Below, piece by piece: positions 23,896-31,674 of a DNA stretch of 32,982 nucleotides. The stretch covers positions 1 through 32,982 of the forward strand of contig JAKBJF010000009.1 in NCBI GenBank assembly GCA_021836125.1. Reading direction: 5' to 3'. Numbering within the stretch: the first letter of the stretch is position 1; every line of letters starts with the position of its first letter. This stretch comes from Nanobdellota archaeon (GTDB taxonomy: Archaea; Nanobdellota; Nanobdellia; Parvarchaeales; Parvarchaeaceae). The translations under genes and the position numbers were made by a program. A model generated the notes under the pieces. It was given only the letters and a program-made list of their open reading frames with translations. It made no database searches and was not told the origin of the DNA.

Positions 23896-24396
23896 TTACT
23901 GTCCTAGGCACGGGGCGCAATACTTACTGTCTCCAGGTATGCATTGCGGATTTGATATGTCACAACTCTGTATTTGCGTTGCGTTATCTGCCACAATAGT
24001 GCTTTTATCGCAGCTTTCCAATGCCGCTGTATTCGAAGGGGACAAGTTGCTGCATGCGGCAAGTACGCCCGGGGGCGGGTTGCTTATACAGTTAAGAGCA
24101 GCATTTTGGTTTCCACTGTAATTGTAATAACACCAGTGCGTTATGCACGTGGATTTAGCAGTCTGTTGGTTATAACAACAATCGGTGAGATAAGACCGGA
24201 ATAATGCGGTGCCTTCATATCTATTTGGCCACCCGTATTGTGCGGCAGTAAATTGGTTCTCGCACAGATTGTTTTGGTTAGGCCCTATAAATAGGGCTGC
24301 AGAAAAACTCGCTGAGAATTCTAAGAATATTATTACTGCTACTACAATGGCGAACAATACCCCTATAAGTATGAATTCTTCAGCGCTCGTCTGCAT
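23896..24396 (-). CDS. Cys-rich pilin-like protein, 166 aa (operon gene 1)
   Basis: First gene of the operon: 166 residues, starting MQTSAEEFILIGVLFAIVVAVIIF, with one membrane helix (about 8-26) and an ectodomain with twelve cysteines, including the CC pair in LTDCCYNQ and the C-terminal KYCAPCLGQ. Spacing of the C-terminal cysteines is fairly regular. A TATA-like stretch, TTAAAATATTAA (about 24415-24426), lies 20-30 nt upstream. No known family is recognised. Confidence 0.72.
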   Translation of the reverse strand: MQTSAEEFILIGVLFAIVVAVIIFLEFSASFSAALFIGPNQNNLCENQFTAAQYGWPNRYEGTALFRSYLTDCCYNQQTAKSTCITHWCYYNYSGNQNAALNCISNPPPGVLAACSNLSPSNTAALESCDKSTIVADNATQIQSCDISNPQCIPGDSKYCAPCLGQ

Positions 24397-24430
24397 AACC
24401 TAATTACACAGCAGTTAATATTTTAACTTT
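24397..24430 (-). promoter_or_regulatory. Promoter of the pilin-like operon
   Basis: Read on the minus strand, AAAGTTAAAATATTAACTG has a TTAAAATATTAA core at about 24415-24426, at the correct distance for a leaderless start at 24396. The core GTTAAAATATTAAC is nearly palindromic. Confidence 0.45.
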
Positions 24431-24478
24431 GTTAGGACTAAAACCGCCATCAACCGCCTTCACTATAGTATTAAGGTA

Positions 24479-24889
24479 TTATTTTACTATTATTGGATCC
24501 TTCATCAGGACTTCAAACCATTTGTATTGTCCATTTTCTGTTAAAAAGTAAGACCCGACCAATGACATGTTGCGGTAAACCCTTGAAGCGCGTTCCTCGG
24601 CTATAATCCTTTTGCTTTTTGATAGATTAAGGTACATTCCCGTCTTACTCGGTTTTCTTGCGTGATTGATACGGGGCCTTCTAAAACTACCCTTTGATAC
24701 GCGTACACGAACAACTACAAAGCCGTTCTTGCTTTTGTACCCTAACATTCTTGCTCTTGCAATTTTTGTCGGCCTATCAACTCTAACCAAGATTGGCTCT
24801 TTGGTGACTTGTTGGATTATCTCTGCTTTTCTTTCTTTACTCTTGTTTATAAGTCTCTCGTTTTGTCTTATGTACTTAAAAGCTCCCAT
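24479..24889 (-). CDS. rpl15e: Ribosomal protein eL15 (L15e), short form
   Basis: A 136-residue large-subunit protein. The core matches L15e: RVDRPTKIARARMLGYKSKNGFVVVRVRVSKGSFRRP, then IIAEERASRVYRNMSLVGSYFL and KWFEVLMKDPIIVK. Typical archaeal eL15 runs to about 190 residues; here the reading frame stops right after the DP segment, and the next bases in all frames do not encode the usual W-rich, Gly/Arg-rich tail. A TATA-like TTATTTATAC (about 24914-24923) lies about 25 nt upstream of ATG 24889. It is between two pilin-like transcription units. Confidence 0.88.
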   Translation of the reverse strand: MGAFKYIRQNERLINKSKERKAEIIQQVTKEPILVRVDRPTKIARARMLGYKSKNGFVVVRVRVSKGSFRRPRINHARKPSKTGMYLNLSKSKRIIAEERASRVYRNMSLVGSYFLTENGQYKWFEVLMKDPIIVK

Positions 24890-24987
24890 AAAGCTAAGAT
24901 ATGAATTTTTGAGTATAAATAACTATCAGGGCGAGTAGGCGTATTTTTACGAATATCGAGACCACATGGAAATGTCACCGAATATAA

Positions 24988-25425
24988 TTAATTGTTTACA
25001 GTACCGGTTATGTTTATCTCAACATTGCTGAATGAGATGTTTGTGGGCGTATACTCTATGGTTATAGTCGCGGTGAACGGCGACGGCAGAGAAGAAACGG
25101 AAAGATTACATTCAGTGTAATTAAGTGCCGGTACGAACGTATTGGTACACAGAATCCCGTTGGTATTTATGCTGTTCCCGCTAAAGTATATATTGGTAAG
25201 ATTTATATTCTCATTCAGCAGATTTTGGAATTTTATAATAAAATTGCCATTAAGGTAGCCCTGCTTTACAACGTTAAGCCCCGGGAATCCGTTGGTATAG
25301 GGGTTTGAAGGGCTGCCGAAAGCCTGCGGATAAAATATGTATATGACCGCAAGTGCAACTGCTATAGTGGTGAACGCCACACTATAAACCAATAATTGTT
25401 CTATAGCTATCTGCCCTTTTCTCAT
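24988..25425 (-). CDS. Class III signal peptide pilin-like protein, 145 aa
   Basis: A 145-residue protein with a textbook archaeal class III signal: MRKGQIAIEQLLVYSVA, with KG|Q and Glu at +5-like position, then a helix through about residue 31. The ectodomain is rich in Asn, Thr and Ile, has N-x-S/T sites and two cysteines, and looks like an immunoglobulin-like beta sandwich (FIIKFQNLLNENINLTNIYF, TATITIEYT). Archaeal proteins of this shape are small pilins or surface subunits. It is a separate unit with its own AT-rich upstream box (about 25450-25460). Confidence 0.82.
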   Translation of the reverse strand: MRKGQIAIEQLLVYSVAFTTIAVALAVIYIFYPQAFGSPSNPYTNGFPGLNVVKQGYLNGNFIIKFQNLLNENINLTNIYFSGNSINTNGILCTNTFVPALNYTECNLSVSSLPSPFTATITIEYTPTNISFSNVEINITGTVNN

Positions 25426-25475
25426 GATTACATTAATGCTTTTTTGCTTATTAAATTGCAGTGCGTGAAAAGAAA

Positions 25476-25546
25476 GCCTCTGGTGGGGATCGGACCCACG
25501 ACCTCCCGCTTACGAGGTGGGCGCTCTACCACTGAGCTACAGAGGC
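25476..25546 (-). tRNA. trnT: tRNA-Thr, anticodon CGU
   Basis: A 71-nt cloverleaf without intron. The acceptor GCCTCTG pairs with CAGAGGC. The D-arm is GCTC-AGTGGTA-GAGC and the T-arm GTGGG-TCCGATC-CCCAC. The anticodon arm is CCCAC-CTCGTAA-GCGGG, so the anticodon is CGT (Thr, ACG codons), with T33 before it. The base after the acceptor is T, a U73 discriminator as expected for archaeal tRNA-Thr, and no CCA is encoded. One mismatch, A30-C40, lies in the anticodon stem. G26 is available for Trm1. The promoter box probably lies inside the 3' end of the adjacent zinc-ribbon gene, 6 nt upstream. Confidence 0.93.
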
Positions 25547-25552
25547 GTATAT

Positions 25553-25720
25553 TTATTTGAAAAGAGCCGGTTTATTTATCTCTTTAAGATAGCTGGCCTC
25601 TGTGACAGAATTCTTTGCTATTGCCAAAACATGGCCACAACCAAAGCACGCAGCCTTCGATTTTGCGCTGGTTCGTCTGAATTTACCGCACTTTGGGCAT
25701 TTTAATATCAAAGTTTTCAT
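25553..25720 (-). CDS. 55-residue zinc-ribbon protein
   Basis: A 55-residue ORF with a four-cysteine zinc ribbon: C8 and C11 (LKCPKCGKF), C25 and C28 (ACFGCGHV). The rest is basic with a short C-terminal helix, SVTEASYLKEINK. Layout resembles small archaeal zinc ribbons such as DUF1922, but assignment is tentative. It begins 5 nt after the ParA/MinD stop on the same strand, suggesting cotranscription. Its end carries an ATAAATAA stretch placed to serve as the tRNA promoter. No Shine-Dalgarno. Confidence 0.7.
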   Translation of the reverse strand: MKTLILKCPKCGKFRRTSAKSKAACFGCGHVLAIAKNSVTEASYLKEINKPALFK

Positions 25721-25725
25721 ATGGT

Positions 25726-26457
25726 TTAATTCCTAATCGACGCTATATTGCTGGCAATTTGCATGAAAGATGCAGCCGTCTTACTTTTAGTGTTCAAAAC
25801 AGTTATTGGAGTGCCAGTCATCAGTGCACGCGACATTTTTGGTTCTTCCGGTACCTCACCAACTATCTTTGTCCTTACCATATGTTCAATGTCGCTCTTC
25901 GACATGTTAGACTCGTTTTTTATGTTGACTTTGTTTATGACTATACCGAGGACTTTAATCTTGTTCTCTTCAATTTTTTCTTTAAGTTTTTTAGCTTCTA
26001 TTACGGATGTTATCTCCGGTAAAGTTACAAGAAGAACGTTAACGTCGTTTATAAGTTTTATAAAGTCCAGACTGCTGGATGGTCTCGAATCTAGCACTAC
26101 AAAATCGTATTTGTCGCGTATCTGATTCAAGTGATGAAAAAGATTTATTAATTTGTAATCCGCGTTTCCATCACCAAGTTTCTTAAATATCCTTGAAGGT
26201 ATTATATCCAGACTTATCTTATCGTTGTGATATATCGCTTTTTCCATCTGTACAGTCCCGTTTAGGACGTCTTGAAGTGCGTAGTTGAAGTCGCTAAAAC
26301 CGTAATGCACAGCTACGTGAGGAGTCTCTAAGTTCGTGTCTATTATCAGCACTTTATGATTCAACAAAGCCAAAGCCATCGCGATATTTATCGAAGTAGT
26401 AGTCTTGCCGACCCCTCCCTTCGGGCTCATTATAGCGATTACCGTTGCCTTTTTCAT
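25726..26457 (-). CDS. ParA/MinD-family ATPase
   Basis: A 243-residue deviant Walker A ATPase. The signature is KGGVGKTT (13-20), with the signature lysine, followed by DTNLETPHV (switch I region) and FVVLDSRPSS (Walker B/switch II; the Walker B Asp is kept). The VINKVNIKN segment binds adenine in relatives. Such proteins position cell-division, chromosome or surface machinery at the membrane or nucleoid. There is no ParB or MinE partner nearby, and the C-terminus is not clearly an amphipathic membrane-targeting helix. A TATA-like block (about 26470-26490) lies upstream. Role cannot be fixed; proximity to pilin-like genes may be coincidental. Confidence 0.88.
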   Translation of the reverse strand: MKKATVIAIMSPKGGVGKTTTSINIAMALALLNHKVLIIDTNLETPHVAVHYGFSDFNYALQDVLNGTVQMEKAIYHNDKISLDIIPSRIFKKLGDGNADYKLINLFHHLNQIRDKYDFVVLDSRPSSSLDFIKLINDVNVLLVTLPEITSVIEAKKLKEKIEENKIKVLGIVINKVNIKNESNMSKSDIEHMVRTKIVGEVPEEPKMSRALMTGTPITVLNTKSKTAASFMQIASNIASIRN

Positions 26458-26533
26458 ACTCTAAATTGTTGATATATAATTAAATACATGTCAGTTAAGC
26501 TAACGTCATCGTATCTTCAGAATTCGTTTAAAG

Positions 26534-26716
26534 CTAGTACTTTCTTATACCGTTTATTTTTTTGCTGTTCCAGGAAAATTGTTTTATCTTTGCAGTTTTT
26601 CCATATCCACAATGTGAACAGTAGCCTTTACGTTTAAGAAAGGACTCCTTTCCACATCGTCTGCACATTACATGGGGCTGTTTTCTGTTATGCAAGCCCA
26701 TTCCTGCGGTGCTCAT
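26534..26716 (-). CDS. rpl37e: Ribosomal protein eL37 (L37e)
   Basis: A 60-residue zinc-binding ribosomal protein. The zinc cysteines are C18, C21, C33 and C36 (CRRCGKESF and YCSHCGYG). The MGLHNRKQPHVMCRRCG start and KTAKIKQFSW end fit the family. It overlaps LSm by four bases and is last in the thermosome operon. LSm followed by eL37 is a common archaeal pair. Confidence 0.93.
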   Translation of the reverse strand: MSTAGMGLHNRKQPHVMCRRCGKESFLKRKGYCSHCGYGKTAKIKQFSWNSKKINGIRKY

Positions 26717-26949
26717 AACGTAGGGGATATCATGATTATAGTATCTCCTCTAAGGAAAACGTTGCCGAGTTTCCTTACGACTTCACCTTCCTTTTTCTCC
26801 TCAGAGTTTTCAAGTACTATATTTATGTGGACATCGAAGGCAATCAATTTGCCAGTTATCGTGTGTCCATTCTTTAGCTCAACAAGAACAGTCTTGCCCT
26901 TCGAACTATTGAGCAAATCTAAAGGTCTTGCATTGTTTTCCGTAACCAT
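26713..26949 (-). CDS. Sm-like (LSm) RNA-binding protein
   Basis: A 78-residue archaeal LSm protein expected to form a heptameric ring that binds U-rich RNA. The Sm1 motif is GKTVLVELKNGHTITGKLIAFD with the HINIVLEN end, and the Sm2 motif is LGNVFLRGDTIIMIS. Its ATG follows the thermosome stop with no base between (TAAATG), and its stop overlaps eL37 by four bases, so all three genes are one transcript. Confidence 0.93.
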   Translation of the reverse strand: MVTENNARPLDLLNSSKGKTVLVELKNGHTITGKLIAFDVHINIVLENSEEKKEGEVVRKLGNVFLRGDTIIMISPTL

Positions 26950-28590
26950 TTACTCTTCACCGTATCCTCCCATACCAGGCATTCTTGGTTGCCCACCGGC
27001 AGCCGATTTGCCAGCGGATATTATGTCATCTATCCTCAATATCATTATCGCAGCCTCGCTGGCGCTTTTTATAGCCTGTTTCTTTGTTCTCAAAGGCTCC
27101 AAAACGCCCTGCTTAAACATATCTGATATCTTCGGTTTGTACACGTCAAGTAAATCTACGCCCGCCCATGTCTGTCCTTTTTGATGTGCAGCACGCAAAT
27201 CTACAATTATATCTATGGGATCCATTCCTGCGTTTTCAGCAAGAGTCTTTGGTACTATTTCGAGTGCGTCTGAGAAAGCGTTAACAGCAAGTTGTTCTCT
27301 GCCTTCAAGTTTAGTAGCAAAGTCGCGCAACTGCTTGGATACTTCCATTTCACATGCTCCGCCGCCGGCTACTATAGCACCGCCGTCTTCTATCACGGAC
27401 TTTAAGTCGCCCAAGCTGTCTTCTATCGCACGTTGAATTTCATCTACTACGTGTTCGGTTCCGCCCCTTACCAGTATAGTCACCGACTTTGGATTCTTGC
27501 ATTTTTCAATGAATGCCAGAGTCTCACCGGCTATTTTATCAACGTGGACCAATCCTGCGTCTCCTAGAGACGATTTTTCAAGCTCATCGAGTGTCGACAC
27601 TATCTTTGCGCCAGTCGCTTTACTTATCTTCTTTATGTCGCTTTCCGATACGCGCCTGAAGCCAAGTATACCGGCTTTAGCGAGAAAATGCTGTGCAGCA
27701 TCATCTATCCCTTTTTGACATACAACTACGGTTGCACCGGAATCTTTTATTTTAGTTACCATATTCTTAAGCATTTTTTCCTCTTGGTTTAAGAATGCTT
27801 CTATTTGCTCGGGTTTTTCTATCCTTATTTGAGCATCGATGTTCGTTTTCTCTATTTCCAATGCAAGGTTCAAAAGGGCTATTTTTGCGTCCTTCATGGT
27901 TTCAGGCATATTTGGGTGTACCGGTTCTTTATCTATAACGACACCAGCCACAAGTTTTGAATCTCTTAATCCACCGCCTATCTTCTTTTCTACTTTTATG
28001 TCATCAAGTTCGACGCTTTCATTGTTTCCACTGTGGGATTTCACATGCTGTATAGCATCGACTATAAGTGATATTACATATTCATCTGCACCGGTACTCT
28101 TACCGATTGTTGCGGTCTTGACTATCTTTGATAGGTCCTCCTTACTGTTAACATCAAGCTTTATTTTTAGTTTATCTAGGACCTCTTGCGCTCTATTGGC
28201 TGCTAATCTGTAGCCCCTTGCAATAAGTGTAGGGTGTATGCTTTGGTCAAGCAGCGTTTCAGCATTCTTTAACAGTTCACCGGATAAAATAACTGCTGTA
28301 GTCGTTCCGTCTCCGACTTCTTCTTCCTGTGTCTTCGCTACTTCTACAATCATCTTCGCAGCAGGATTCTCGACTTCCATGTTCTTTAATACGGTAACAC
28401 CGTCGTTCGTTATCGTTATGTCACCTATATTGTCCACTAACATCTTGTCCATGCCTCGTGGACCCAGAGTGGATTTTACGCTATTCGCAACCGCTTTTGC
28501 TGCGGCTATATTATTTCTTTGTGCATCTTTGCCCGAAGTCCTTGAGTATCCTTCAGGTAATATGAAAATTGGTTGAACTGCGTCTGCCAT
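26950..28590 (-). CDS. Thermosome subunit (group II chaperonin)
   Basis: A 546-residue chaperonin that folds proteins in an ATP-driven double ring. The ATP-binding region has [23 protein letters not shown] and [10 protein letters not shown], and the C-terminal equatorial part has [10 protein letters not shown] and the IDDIISAG end. The tail [15 protein letters not shown] is the Gly/Met-rich type. Length is normal. AGGAGGT (28596-28602), 5 nt before ATG 28590, is one of two clear Shine-Dalgarno sites here, consistent with strong expression. A TATA box GCTATAAATAC (28645-28655) gives a leader of about 40 nt. It heads the LSm-eL37 operon. Confidence 0.97.
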   Translation of the reverse strand: MADAVQPIFILPEGYSRTSGKDAQRNNIAAAKAVANSVKSTLGPRGMDKMLVDNIGDITITNDGVTVLKNMEVENPAAKMIVEVAKTQEEEVGDGTTTAVILSGELLKNAETLLDQSIHPTLIARGYRLAANRAQEVLDKLKIKLDVNSKEDLSKIVKTATIGKSTGADEYVISLIVDAIQHVKSHSGNNESVELDDIKVEKKIGGGLRDSKLVAGVVIDKEPVHPNMPETMKDAKIALLNLALEIEKTNIDAQIRIEKPEQIEAFLNQEEKMLKNMVTKIKDSGATVVVCQKGIDDAAQHFLAKAGILGFRRVSESDIKKISKATGAKIVSTLDELEKSSLGDAGLVHVDKIAGETLAFIEKCKNPKSVTILVRGGTEHVVDEIQRAIEDSLGDLKSVIEDGGAIVAGGGACEMEVSKQLRDFATKLEGREQLAVNAFSDALEIVPKTLAENAGMDPIDIIVDLRAAHQKGQTWAGVDLLDVYKPKISDMFKQGVLEPLRTKKQAIKSASEAAIMILRIDDIISAGKSAAGGQPRMPGMGGYGEE

Positions 28591-28660
28591 AATTTACCTC
28601 CTAAAATATTCCATTTTTTACAATCCAATATACTATTCTGATTAGTATTTATAGCTTTCA
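28591..28660 (-). promoter_or_regulatory. Thermosome promoter and Shine-Dalgarno
   Basis: On the minus strand GAAAGCTATAAATAC (TATA box plus an A/G-rich BRE-like stretch) lies at 28645-28659, and AGGAGGT at 28596-28602. The resulting leader of roughly 30-40 nt contrasts with the leaderless genes around it. Confidence 0.6.
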
Positions 28661-28763
28661 TTTAAAGGCCTTAAACCATATCTATAATCTAAAAATAGAC
28701 AAATAACCGCATTTTTAATATTCTAAACCAAAAGATTAATAATTTCACGTGCCATCCAATAAG

Positions 28764-29738
28764 ATGGCGGATGAGATTCTTGGCCAGAACGAAATAAGAC
28801 GTGACTATCGAACTGGCGACTATGCCATAATAGCTCCCGATCGTGGCAAGAGACCGGAGGACTTTCACAATCCAAAAGTTCCAGAACATTCTACGCCCGA
28901 AAATTGCCCCTTTGAAAGGGGAAAGGAGAATACAAATACAGAAATAATGAGAGTCGGAGATCCATGGCAGATAAGAGCGGTAGAAAACAAGTTTCCAGAG
29001 CTTTATGGGAATATTCCAGTATACCAGCGTGACGGCGTTTTCGCTATGATTAGCGGCTATGGCTATAACGAAGTTGTAATAGACACGCCTAGCCACAATG
29101 AACCCTTCGAATCTATGGACAATGACAGGTTGTTATTGTGGTTAAATATGATAATAGAAAGAGAAGATGCGCTATATCTTAAAAAGTACATAAAACATGT
29201 GCATATGTTCAAGAATTCGGGAAGAGACGCGGGTGAGAGCTTAGACCACGCCCACACGCAGATAATGGCGTGGCCAGAACTTATAGGAAGGGTGCGCACA
29301 GAGTACGATGCAGCTTCAAAATACACTCAGAAAAATGGCAGCTGTCTTTACGAAAAGATTTTGGATGTGGAACGATATAGGCTACTTATCGAAACTAACA
29401 ACTTCGTCTGTATAGCGCCATTTGCCTCCAGAATGGCTGGTGAATCAATGATATTGCCCAAAAGACACCTTGCTTACCTAGGAGACCTTACAGATGAGGA
29501 AAGAGAGGATCTGGTACAAGTTTTGAAGCAGACATTGCTGGTTAATAGATCAATTTTTGGTAATCTTTCGTACAATTTTGTTTCGCATGAGATAAAAGCG
29601 ATGGAAGATTTCCATATGCATATAGAAATATACCCGCGTTTGGCTAAATTTGCGGGCGTAGAGCTAGGCGAAGGCGTATTCGTTAATCAGCTTCCACCGG
29701 AGATTTACTCGGAATCTTTCAGAAAATTGCTTAAGTGA
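28764..29738 (+). CDS. galT: GalT-like hexose-1-phosphate uridylyltransferase (HIT superfamily)
   Basis: A 324-residue nucleotidyltransferase of the GalT branch. The catalytic motif is HAHTQ (residues 162-166), in NSGRDAGESLDHAHTQIMAWP, the family's N.G..aGaSl.HpH.Q pattern; the second His forms the UMP-enzyme intermediate. The N-terminal RRDYRTGDYAIIAPDRGKRP and CPF motif are kept, but the usual second Cys of CPFC is Glu (CPFE), so the structural zinc may be lost. ATG 28764 is preferred to the GTG at 28749, since GATTAATAATT (about 28734-28744) lies about 25 nt upstream. A role in UDP-sugar supply for glycan or storage polymer fits the next two genes. ADP-glucose-type relatives are possible. 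Confidence 0.82.
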   Translation: MADEILGQNEIRRDYRTGDYAIIAPDRGKRPEDFHNPKVPEHSTPENCPFERGKENTNTEIMRVGDPWQIRAVENKFPELYGNIPVYQRDGVFAMISGYGYNEVVIDTPSHNEPFESMDNDRLLLWLNMIIEREDALYLKKYIKHVHMFKNSGRDAGESLDHAHTQIMAWPELIGRVRTEYDAASKYTQKNGSCLYEKILDVERYRLLIETNNFVCIAPFASRMAGESMILPKRHLAYLGDLTDEEREDLVQVLKQTLLVNRSIFGNLSYNFVSHEIKAMEDFHMHIEIYPRLAKFAGVELGEGVFVNQLPPEIYSESFRKLLK

Positions 29739-29907
29739 GCGTCGTATAATTTAAAATAGTTTAAGAAGGCAGTAGAATTCCGGAATTAAAGCGCTTAAAT
29801 TTTACTACTGCAGTAATAAGCTTATATCGATTAATAGTCGACGCAACAAAGCTATCTTTGTAACATCATATATAGCTTATGTGGCGCTGATATAAAAAAA
29901 GAAAGTT
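29739..29907 (+). promoter_or_regulatory. Palindrome-rich gap and promoter before glycogen synthase
   Basis: A 169-bp gap. Within 29769-29815 are nested palindromes: outer arms GCAGTAG (29769-29775) and CTACTGC (29805-29811), AATTCCGGAATT (29776-29787), AAGCGCTT (29789-29796) and TACTGCAGTA (29806-29815). These could terminate galT transcription or bind regulators. Nearer the start, GATATAAAAAAAG (about 29888-29900) and ATATATAGC are the best TATA-like sites. No small gene was found. Confidence 0.45.
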
Positions 29908-31674
29908 ATGGATTATTTTCTGACAGAAGTGTCATTTGAGGCAGGCAATAAAGTCGGCGGGATATGGACAGTGCTTACCTCTAAGTCCAGCAAGATAAAA
30001 GACACGTTCGGAACGGATTACCTTGCAATAGGATTTTATAATCCGACGCAGGCGGCAATAGAGTTTATAGAATCGGACCCTCCAGACTTGATTAAGGATG
30101 CGCTTGCTGCAGTAAAACTTGAAGGAGTAGAATTCCATTTTGGCAGATGGGTATCAGCAAATGATGTTAACCTGCTTTTGATAGATTCTTCTTCCTTCAA
30201 AGACATGCACGTAAATGACATTAAAAAATCATTTTGGGAAAAATTCGGCATAGATTCACTCAATGCACCGGATGACTATAACACACCACTTGCATGGTCA
30301 TACGTAGCAGGCGCCGTTGTAGCTTCGTTGTCCAATAAACTAAATAAAAAGATAGTATGTCAGGTCCATGAATGGCTTTCCGGCGGGACAGTACTATACT
30401 TAAAATCTAACGGCATAAAAGTTCCGACGGTTTTTACGGTCCATGCAACTGTCCTAGGCAGGGCTATGGCAAACGCAGGGATCGATACCCTTGAATTCGT
30501 AAACTCAAATACTACTATAGATCAATCGCTAGCATACAAGTATTGGGTGGCGGCGAAGCACTTAACGGAAAAGGCATCCGCGAAGGAATCTAACGTGTTC
30601 ACGGCAGTAAGTGACATAGTCGCAAAAGAAGCGGAGCTCATACTAGAAAGAAAAGCAGATGTAATAACTTTAAACGGATTGGACAAAGATGACCTGCCAG
30701 ATGTAGACGGGTTAACAGAAATGAGATCTTCCGCCCTGACCAAATTTTATAATTTTATAACTTCGTATTTTCTTCCTTACTATGATTTTAGCCCGAAGAG
30801 CGTACCGATATTCTTTACCAGCGGAAGATATGAATTTTTTAACAAAGGATTTGATCTTTTCATAGACGCGCTCGGAAAACTTGACAAGATGATGCCCGAA
30901 AATAAAAGCGTCATAGCCATGATAACTGTGCCAGCAGGTACGGTGGGTTTGAAGAACGAGGTGGTTGCAAACTATATAACTTACATGAGCATAAAATCTT
31001 CTCTCGATGCAGATCTTAAAAATTTTGATAGAGTAGTATCATCCTACGACTTCACTTCTCAGACTTCATTGGAGAAAGTGTACAGCAAAATAGTCAACGA
31101 TTCAAGAATGGTAATAACTCAGTTAAGGAGGCCTAAACCGACGTTCCCACCGCTTTGCCCATTTAGATTGTCTTACCCAGAAGAGACCGATTCAATAATA
31201 AACAAGCTTCAGGACAACGGTTTGATAAATGCACCATCAAACCATGTGAAGGTTATATTTTATCCAAAGTACCTCACAGTCGGGGAGGAGCTCCTAAATC
31301 TGACGTATAATGAGCTTATCGCGGTATCAACAGCGGGTTTCTTCCTTTCAAGATACGAGCCTTTTGGATATACGCCGATAGAAGCCGCAGCCTTCCTTTC
31401 AATTCCGTTTACTACCGACCATAGCGGATTTGGAGTCTGCTTACATAATCTTAAATTGGCGGAGAATGGAGTGTTTGTAGAAGGACTTCTTAACGTTGAA
31501 AGGGAGAGCGCAGTAAATAACATAGCTGACGATATGCTTAGATTAGTTACAATGGACGACGACAACATATTAGACCTTAAACTCAAAGCCAGAGAGGTTG
31601 CGGAGGTGTTTGACTGGGAACATCTTATATCGACTTATTTCAGAGCTTATGAGACTGCGCTCGGAAAAGTTTAA
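29908..31674 (+). CDS. GT3-family glycogen synthase (eukaryote-like)
   Basis: A 588-residue glycosyltransferase resembling animal/fungal glycogen synthase rather than bacterial GlgA. The N-terminus EVSFEAGNKVGGIWTVLTSKS is the GYS-type donor loop. Other family segments are QVHEWLSGGTVLYL, FTVHATVLGRAM, TSGRYEFFNKGFDLFIDAL and the C-terminal FFLSRYEPFGYTPIEAAAF, with catalytic E484 and E492 (E-x7-E). The SGFGVCLH loop follows. It would add glucose from an activated donor (UDP-glucose in eukaryotes) to an alpha-glucan. Its 3' end overlaps the convergent GH57 gene by 35 bp. No branching enzyme or glycogenin is seen. Sporadic archaeal GT3 homologues are known. Confidence 0.88.
   Translation: MDYFLTEVSFEAGNKVGGIWTVLTSKSSKIKDTFGTDYLAIGFYNPTQAAIEFIESDPPDLIKDALAAVKLEGVEFHFGRWVSANDVNLLLIDSSSFKDMHVNDIKKSFWEKFGIDSLNAPDDYNTPLAWSYVAGAVVASLSNKLNKKIVCQVHEWLSGGTVLYLKSNGIKVPTVFTVHATVLGRAMANAGIDTLEFVNSNTTIDQSLAYKYWVAAKHLTEKASAKESNVFTAVSDIVAKEAELILERKADVITLNGLDKDDLPDVDGLTEMRSSALTKFYNFITSYFLPYYDFSPKSVPIFFTSGRYEFFNKGFDLFIDALGKLDKMMPENKSVIAMITVPAGTVGLKNEVVANYITYMSIKSSLDADLKNFDRVVSSYDFTSQTSLEKVYSKIVNDSRMVITQLRRPKPTFPPLCPFRLSYPEETDSIINKLQDNGLINAPSNHVKVIFYPKYLTVGEELLNLTYNELIAVSTAGFFLSRYEPFGYTPIEAAAFLSIPFTTDHSGFGVCLHNLKLAENGVFVEGLLNVERESAVNNIADDMLRLVTMDDDNILDLKLKAREVAEVFDWEHLISTYFRAYETALGKV

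Noticed and set aside
27215-28576. Several Ser-rich plus-strand ORFs
   Set aside because: They are antisense to the thermosome gene; their Ser and Phe richness is a by-product of the complementary codons.
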